Shown here piece after piece: positions 58,961 through 64,000 of a DNA stretch of 64,000 nucleotides. The translations under genes were made by a program, and so were the position numbers. The notes below the pieces were generated by a model. It had not been told where the DNA came from. It ran no database searches and saw only the letters and a list, made by a program, of their open reading frames with translations. Each line of letters starts with the position of its first letter. Position 1 is the first letter of the stretch. This stretch comes from Emydura subglobosa (taxonomy: Eukaryota > Chordata > Testudines > Chelidae). The stretch is taken from positions 53,214,838-53,278,837 of the forward strand of contig ML679958.1 in assembly GCA_007922225.1 (NCBI GenBank), given 5' to 3'.

Positions 58961-59368
58961 CTCGGGTTTCCATTTGTAACTAGAGATGAGTGACATTATT
59001 CATTGTGAAGAATTACCTTTTTCTACTTGCAGAATATTCACAAGGAATTTATTATTTCCTCCAATTTATGTGTTACTGTATTTGAATAATTTTTGTTTGC
59101 ACTTTTTTATTTTATGGATTAATTATGAGCAGTTTGATGTCAGTATTCAATACCAGAAATACTCTATTTAATTAATGCTGATTTTTATACAGCTCCCTTT
59201 TTATCTGGAATTAACTTTTTGTCTCCTTCAGTCTCATAGCAGGTTATTGTATTTCCCATGATTATAAGAAACTCTGATTTTACACATTTTTGGTCATCTC
59301 CTGAAACTTTTGTAAAATCGAGACTTCCTGGCTATCTGAATTTTTAACTTTGTTGCTTAGTTATGGTG
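58961..59368. other. Unique AT-rich sequence
   Basis: Nothing recognised. Confidence 0.4.
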
Positions 59369-59971
59369 TGTGATGGGGTGAACTCCCCCGCTGGCTCTCC
59401 AAGGGCTGAATTATGCCAAGTGGGCCCAATCAGCCAATTTCAGGGAGATTTAGGTTGGAGAAAGCTAATTAAAAAGAAGCTGACGTGTAAGGTAAGGGAG
59501 AAGGAAGGGCAGAAGAAATGCGGTAGGAAGGAATCCAGGTGTGAAAGCAGTAAGGTTGGTGTAGATGAAGAGCTTAACTGTTCACTACAGGGCCCTGGAC
59601 TGGAACCCAGAGTAGAGGGTGGGCCTGGATTCCCCTACCAACAACTGTATAGTGGTGTTGCTAAAGGCAGTGGATATAAAGGCTGCCAGAGTCACTGCTG
59701 GAGTGACAGAGTGTAAGGGTTGCCTAATGCTGCTTGTGGAAAGAGACTTTGAAAGACTACCATGGAAGGGGAAACCCCTGAGTGACCTGGCCTGATGGCT
59801 GAGTGACAAAGACGAAACTGCAGCTTTTGGAGGGATTGAGGGGCCACAGCATGAGAAAGACCCTGAGTGAAGGAGTGCAACCACTACAAGCGGCATCAGC
59901 CTGGCAGAGCTAATTCCCAGAACCACCAGGAGTAGGTGCTGTCCAGCGGTGAGTAGGGCACCCTCCTCACA
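59369..59971 (+). repeat. LTR-like unit
   Basis: A 603-bp GC-richer block starting TGTGATGGGGTG and ending CACCCTCCTCACA, a TG...CA inverted pair. It resembles a dispersed turtle LTR by its 'gccagcggtgagtagggcacc' end. A 'tggatataaagg' TATA-like word is at about 59672. No target duplication and no internal coding region were seen. The two opposing open frames of 113-117 codons are by-products of the composition. Confidence 0.48.
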
Positions 59972-60219
59972 AATTGGTTAGATAAGTTACTTGGTACTGT
60001 TTCTCATTCATTATTGGTTCACTCTTGGTAAGCATATTCACATGTACACATTTCAAATGTGACTTCTTTGTATATTTCCTCACATGAATTTTCAGATTCC
60101 TTTTCCAAGAACATTTGGTTGGAATTTGACTCAAAGGTTCCAGTCAGTCCTTACTTTACAAGAAGCAGTTGGTTTTCCCTTGCGTTTATATAACAAGAGG
60201 CTATATCACTTCTCAATAT
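59972..60219. other. Unique spacer
   Basis: Nothing recognised. Confidence 0.4.
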
Positions 60220-60340
60220 GGGCCCAATTCTGTACTACTCCAAGTGAATACTTATTACATGAGTAGTTCCACTGAAGCCAGTAGGGCTGCTTCATAGTAA
60301 GGCGTCACTCAAGATGAGTAGGGGTTTCCAAATCAGGCCC
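60220..60340. mobile_element. Fold-back MITE-like element
   Basis: Begins gggcccaattctgtactac and ends aaatcaggccc, inverse to its start, with internal inverted 'actactcc...gatgagtag' arms around 'ttccactgaagccagtaggg'. A half copy with the same end (gagaatcaggccct) is at about 60712-60776. Confidence 0.6.
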
Positions 60341-61202
60341 TATTTGAGCTTACTGAATGGCTGCTGAGCTACAGCATATCAGAGCAGCTCATTTTTAAGT
60401 TGAACAGTCCAACCTAAATTACAGAGGTGTGCATAAAAGAATTTTCTGAGTTAGGATCTTTTTTAACCTTATTATGATAGTACAAGACATGTTCCAAGTT
60501 CCCGTCTCTGTTGGAAACATTCTCTTTCCTGGAGAGCTAATGTTTGTTGGCTCCCATACAAAATTCCCTATAATTTCCTAATTTTTTTGTATAATTGCCC
60601 TTGATATAACACCTCTGAACATTCAGAAAGCTTGATTGCCAAACATAATATTGTAAAAAGGATGCAATGCACTGTTAAAATGTAATAGGCTTTCTCAGCT
60701 ACAAAATATCACAACTGAAGTCAATGCAGTTATGGGGCATAAAAAAGGTGTAACGGAGCGGAGAATCAGGCCCTCAGGTAGTGTTATCCATGTTAGAAAA
60801 TAACTGCTCTGAACAACTTTGCATTGTTTGAGTCACTAGAGGATCAGCTTTTTAGAGACAACAATTAAATTAATTCCTGGCAGAGGTATGTACCATGATC
60901 ATAACTTTTGCAATTATAGCAAACAATAATGGTTGTCTTGCCTGGATTAGTGTCCTTGGAGTTATGACCTTGTGTCACTAAGAGAAGCATTCAGCAGTGT
61001 CAATGACTTACACTGTCAGGGCTTCCCTGTACGGAATCCTAAACAGTGCCACCATCAGCAGCAGCAACAGTTACTAATAGAAATAAATGCAGGAACAAAA
61101 CAATCTCACCCTGCCCATCTCACCAGACACTAAGGAAAAATGGTTCATTCAAAATCATAAGAGTTTAATTTAGTTCTAAAGTTCCTGAATCTCCTGTTGG
61201 TC
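60341..61202. other. Unique sequence with one half fold-back element
   Basis: 60712-60776 carries 'aactgaagtcaatgcagttat' and 'gagaatcaggccctc', the right half of a palindromic family. Otherwise nothing recognised. Confidence 0.45.
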
Positions 61203-61277
61203 ACACTGGTGTAAATCAGGAGTAACTTCATTGAAGTTACTGGTGTAATATTGGTGTAAATAAGATGAGAATTAGAA
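61203..61277. mobile_element. Fold-back MITE-like palindrome
   Basis: A central odd palindrome, agtaacttca/ttgaagttact (61221-61241), is flanked by 'actggtgtaaatcagg' on the left and its looser inverse 'attggtgtaaataagatgag' on the right. Hairpin-forming and without coding capacity. Confidence 0.65.
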
Positions 61278-61286
61278 CCAAAAGAC

Positions 61287-61369
61287 CCAGATCTTAGAAG
61301 GTATTTAGGAACCTAACTCCCATTGAAATCAATGGAAGTTAGGTGCCTATAACCTTTGAGGATCCAGGC
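61287..61369. mobile_element. Near-complete fold-back palindrome of 83 bp
   Basis: The left arm, ccagatcttagaaggtattt, is followed by aggaacctaactcccattga. It is inverse to the right arm, tcaatggaagttaggtgcct, followed by ataacctttgaggatccagg. The centre is ttgaaatcaa. Only a few mismatches break one continuous hairpin. It starts ten bases after the previous fold-back element ends. Confidence 0.75.
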
Positions 61370-61618
61370 TAAAGTATTTATTTTTTGGTATCCTTTGATC
61401 AATAAACTAAGTTTACACAAACATCTGTAGGAACCTTCTTTTAACACAAGTTATGGATTAACCATCTATTTTTTTCTAACTCTATTTGTTGTAGGAACTT
61501 GTATTACAAGTCTAATTCAAATCCTTCTAGATTTTTCATTTTTCAAGGATGTGGATGGGAGTTACATGAATTATGTAGGTATGAGCAAATACTAAATTTG
61601 CTGAGCCAGGCTACTTTC
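61370..61618. other. Unique spacer
   Basis: Nothing recognised. Confidence 0.4.
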
Positions 61619-62100
61619 CTGATACTAACTGGAAAGAGTTAATCCTTTTGTCTGAGAAGGGGCACAGTTGGTAGCAATTAGTGAAAAGAAGTTCAGTGGA
61701 AAGATATTTAGTGAGTGAGTGGCAGGAGGATCTGGGACTGGATATGGGGAATATATAAAGGCATGCTCTAGGGCTGGTCTGAGAGTGACTAGAAAAGATC
61801 TGGGGGGAGTGTCCTGCAGAGAATAACCAAAAAAGGCAAGGGCTTGGCAAACAGAAGTGTCCAAGGCTCTGGAATGGAGTTCCCTACTCAGAGAGAGCTG
61901 GGACAGGAGCAAGATTAATGAGAAATTTTGCCAGGGAGATGCTGTGAAGCCCTGATTCAAGGGTGGTTATGAAACCTGTCTGAAGGAGCCAGAAAGGATA
62001 TGGGAAGCTTGGATACAAGACTGAATATGTTATTGTTTAATATCAATAAACCAGATATTGGAGGAAGAGACTTCATATGAAGCAGCATGAGTTGTGTAGT
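61619..62100 (+). repeat. Candidate LTR, plus strand
   Basis: A TATA-like box (atatataaaggc, 61751-61762) is followed about 290 bp later by AATAAA (62045-62050, tatcaataaacc), with purine-rich sequence between. This resembles R-U5 organisation. The ends are not defined and nothing internal was found, so this is a suggestion only. The open frames of the opposite strand here are not supported. Confidence 0.32.
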
Positions 62101-63682
62101 AAGAATAATAAAAATGGCTGCCACTAGAGACTGATCTCTTCCTTCTTCCTCCTGCTCCCAACTTCATGTGGCATGACTTCTGCTGGATAAATCTGCTGCT
62201 AGAACTATTTGACAATATTTCAACTTTTGTAATGGGAAAAATCCATTTTTGAAGGCAAAGAGAACTTTCAAGGAAAATAATTGTTTCCTTTGGAACTTCT
62301 TTGATGGAAAATCAGAAAAATACTTGGCTTATATTTTTATCTTACTTTACAAAAACTGGGCTTATTTTTTATAAAATTAAATTTTTATTGAATTACTACT
62401 TTTTTGGTGGGGGAAACGTTTCTTTTGTTGAAAAAATGTGGGAAATAAATAGATTTTAAAAAAAAGCCTGGAGGTAGAGGCCACTGAGCCTGCTTCCTTC
62501 TGTGTTATTGGATATAGGAGATTCCTTGGCATGAGCTGATGTTGCTGCAGTAAGCTTAGACAATTTTTATTATTAATGTTTTGTGTGTTGTTTGTTTGCA
62601 TGAATTGGAGTTTCTTCAATGACGACATGGTAATTTACACCAGCTGAAGGGCTAGCCCTTATAATTAGCATCACCTAAGCTAATCAAAGTGTTTAGCACT
62701 ATTATGTTTATTTATTGGAAATTACTGCAGTTTACTGGAACCGTTCCCAAAAGACATATTCTTGTATTGAAGAGGACTGAGCAAATGATTGTGGTGGTCA
62801 AATATCTGCAACAGAGGCTAGCAGTTGTGGATCAAGCCTTGTAGACACACTTGGGAAGGGAAAAAATGCAAAGTTAGAAAAGGAAGAGTGGGCTGGAGTT
62901 TCAAGTGGAGCTTCTGGAAGGTAAGAAGATAGGGTGTGATACAGAGATGGGAGCCCTCCAATATGAAAGAAATTTCCTACTATGTGGTATGGAAAGGATA
63001 AGAAGCTGGACAAGGTGTGCACACACACATCCAGGCTGACTCTGTCTTGAGCGGGAGGTTAGGGATGGGATGTGTAAACCCCACACTGGTTAATCATGGT
63101 TTAAGAGAAGCCTGAGTCCAATTAGGCCGTAGGGTGGCACCTGGAAGGTTGTTAGGCATAAGTAGTGATCAAACCCAGCTGGGGAGGAGCTGGGTCCCTA
63201 CATAAAAGATGTACAGGGATGTGGAAGAGAGACTAAGGAGGAGACCCAAGTGAGAGATAGCTGAGCATTTCCTCTCTTGAGCTAAAGACTGAGAGAAGCT
63301 TCAGCATTGGAGGGGCCTGAGCCAAGAGGAAGCCTGGGAGGTGGCACACTGAAATAAGAGCAAGAAGGATCACTGAAAGCACTAAACTAATCCCACCAAG
63401 AAGCCCTGAGGAAGAAGGGCTTAGGGCCTGAAAAGGAAGACTGGGAAGATAAATGTTTCAAGGAAGCCTGCTAGAGGGAGGGAAAACCCTGGGTGCACAC
63501 AGTTAAAAGATAAAGGCTACAAGAGATGGTGATTTTGACTGCAGCAGGCCCAAAAGAGGGTTCAATACAGAGCTTCAACTGAAGAAGCACCAAGACAGTG
63601 GGAGATGAGGTGTTCTCAATATAAGAAGCCTGAGACAAGTTTGGTAAAGGACTAGTAATTGAGTGGGATTAGAAGTACTTGA
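62101..63682. other. Mixed sequence with decayed repeat traces
   Basis: 62630-62665 contains 'atttacaccagctgaagggc', an arm of the fold-back family seen at 26502. 62220-62420 is an A/T-rich 'aaaatccattttt...gaaaatc' type dispersed sequence. 63040-63660 is purine-rich and LTR-like (ccctacataaaagatgtacag near 63195) without definable ends. No gene seen. Confidence 0.35.
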
Positions 63683-63905
63683 TGTTATGATGAATCCTAT
63701 TAATTGCTTCTGTTCAGAAAGAGAAACCAGAACAGGAACATGGAGAGGTGCAAGACAGAAAGCATCTTTATTGAACTAACTCTAAAATCAGTCAGGTCTG
63801 GCTCAGCTATCCTCTAATAGTCTAACTCTATTTCCATGGCAACAAGCTAAGCTCTGTTGCTATGGCAACCTAGGCAATTAGGCAAGACACACAAAATACA
63901 CAACA
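63683..63905 (-). repeat. LTR of an LTR retrotransposon entering from the right, minus strand
   Basis: The minus-strand unit runs TGTTGTGTATTTTG (from 63905) to CATCATAACA (63683), 223 bp, with AATAAA at 63772-63767. Directly upstream on the minus strand is a polypurine tract (GGGGGGGAGGAATA, 63919-63906). PPT, then TG...CA with an internal poly-A signal, is the signature of a 3' LTR. The internal region would therefore lie to the right, outside the window. TGTT...AACA ends are reminiscent of Ty1/copia, but other superfamilies also fit. Confidence 0.65.
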
Positions 63906-63920
63906 TATTCCTCCCCCCCG
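63906..63920 (-). other. Polypurine tract next to the LTR
   Basis: C-rich on the plus strand (tattcctccccccc). On the minus strand it is a purine run immediately before the LTR start, the expected primer site for plus-strand DNA synthesis. Confidence 0.6.
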
Positions 63921-64000
63921 TAATGAAAACGCCCATTTAACAGAACAATCACTAAACTAGGGCAAAGCAAGTGCACAGCTGTTGTCTCATCATTAGAAAG
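63921..64000 (-). mobile_element. Edge of the internal region of the LTR element
   Basis: The last 80 bases are inferred, from the PPT and LTR orientation, to be internal sequence of the same element. No protein is readable in so short a stretch. Confidence 0.35.

Noticed and set aside
59363..59926. 117-codon plus and 113-codon minus frames
   Set aside because: Both lie in an LTR-like GC-richer block and show no recognisable domain.

Overview
The window reads as intergenic or intronic DNA from a non-avian sauropsid, most likely a turtle. The evidence is its repeats. There are CR1 LINEs with the (TTCTATGA)n tail shared by turtles, crocodilians and birds, a SCAN-type Gypsy element, an RTE-like LINE, MIR-type SINEs, Harbinger- and hAT-type non-autonomous transposons, and many short fold-back elements built around a CCATTGAARTCAATGG-like core. 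A bird would be expected to show far less DNA transposon and Gypsy material. A crocodilian is not excluded. No intact host gene, rRNA, tRNA gene or CRISPR array is visible. The only candidate host-like coding segment is a 72-codon open stretch on the minus strand at 52382-52601, preceded by a splice-acceptor-like sequence.

Layout. 0-15 kb: mostly unique AT-rich sequence, with a MIR relic (945-1112), a probable solo LTR (about 3960-4682), a fold-back element (6858-6929) and a GC-richer unresolved block (8.2-10.1 kb). 15.3-19.9 kb: two CR1 elements placed tail to tail. One is young and 5'-truncated on the plus strand, with a readable reverse transcriptase. The other is old but longer, on the minus strand, and still shows esterase, endonuclease and RT remnants. 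20-31 kb: unique sequence plus small DNA transposons, a Penelope-like tail with a weak hammerhead-like motif, and a transposon with tRNA-like arms. 31.5-37 kb: a transposon-rich block. An internally deleted Gypsy element with a SCAN-like gag sits inside a palindromic element, followed by a CR1 3' end and an RTE-like endonuclease/RT relic. 37-52 kb: sparse, with a 1,063-bp Harbinger-type element (TAA target site), a hammerhead-like repeat at 44.17 kb, a CR1 tail and a second hAT-like copy. 52.9-64 kb: a run of LTR-like units, two MIR copies and adjacent fold-back elements. The right edge is the LTR of an element that continues beyond the window.

The parts do not form an operon or pathway. They are layers of mobile elements of different ages. 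The most interesting items are an LTR (54013-54426, minus strand) whose promoter region carries three clustered heat-shock-element-like palindromes just upstream of a TATA box, two hammerhead-like motifs in dispersed repeats, the SCAN-type Gypsy, and the Harbinger element carrying inverted tRNA-like modules. All family assignments were made by eye from remembered consensus features, without database searches.
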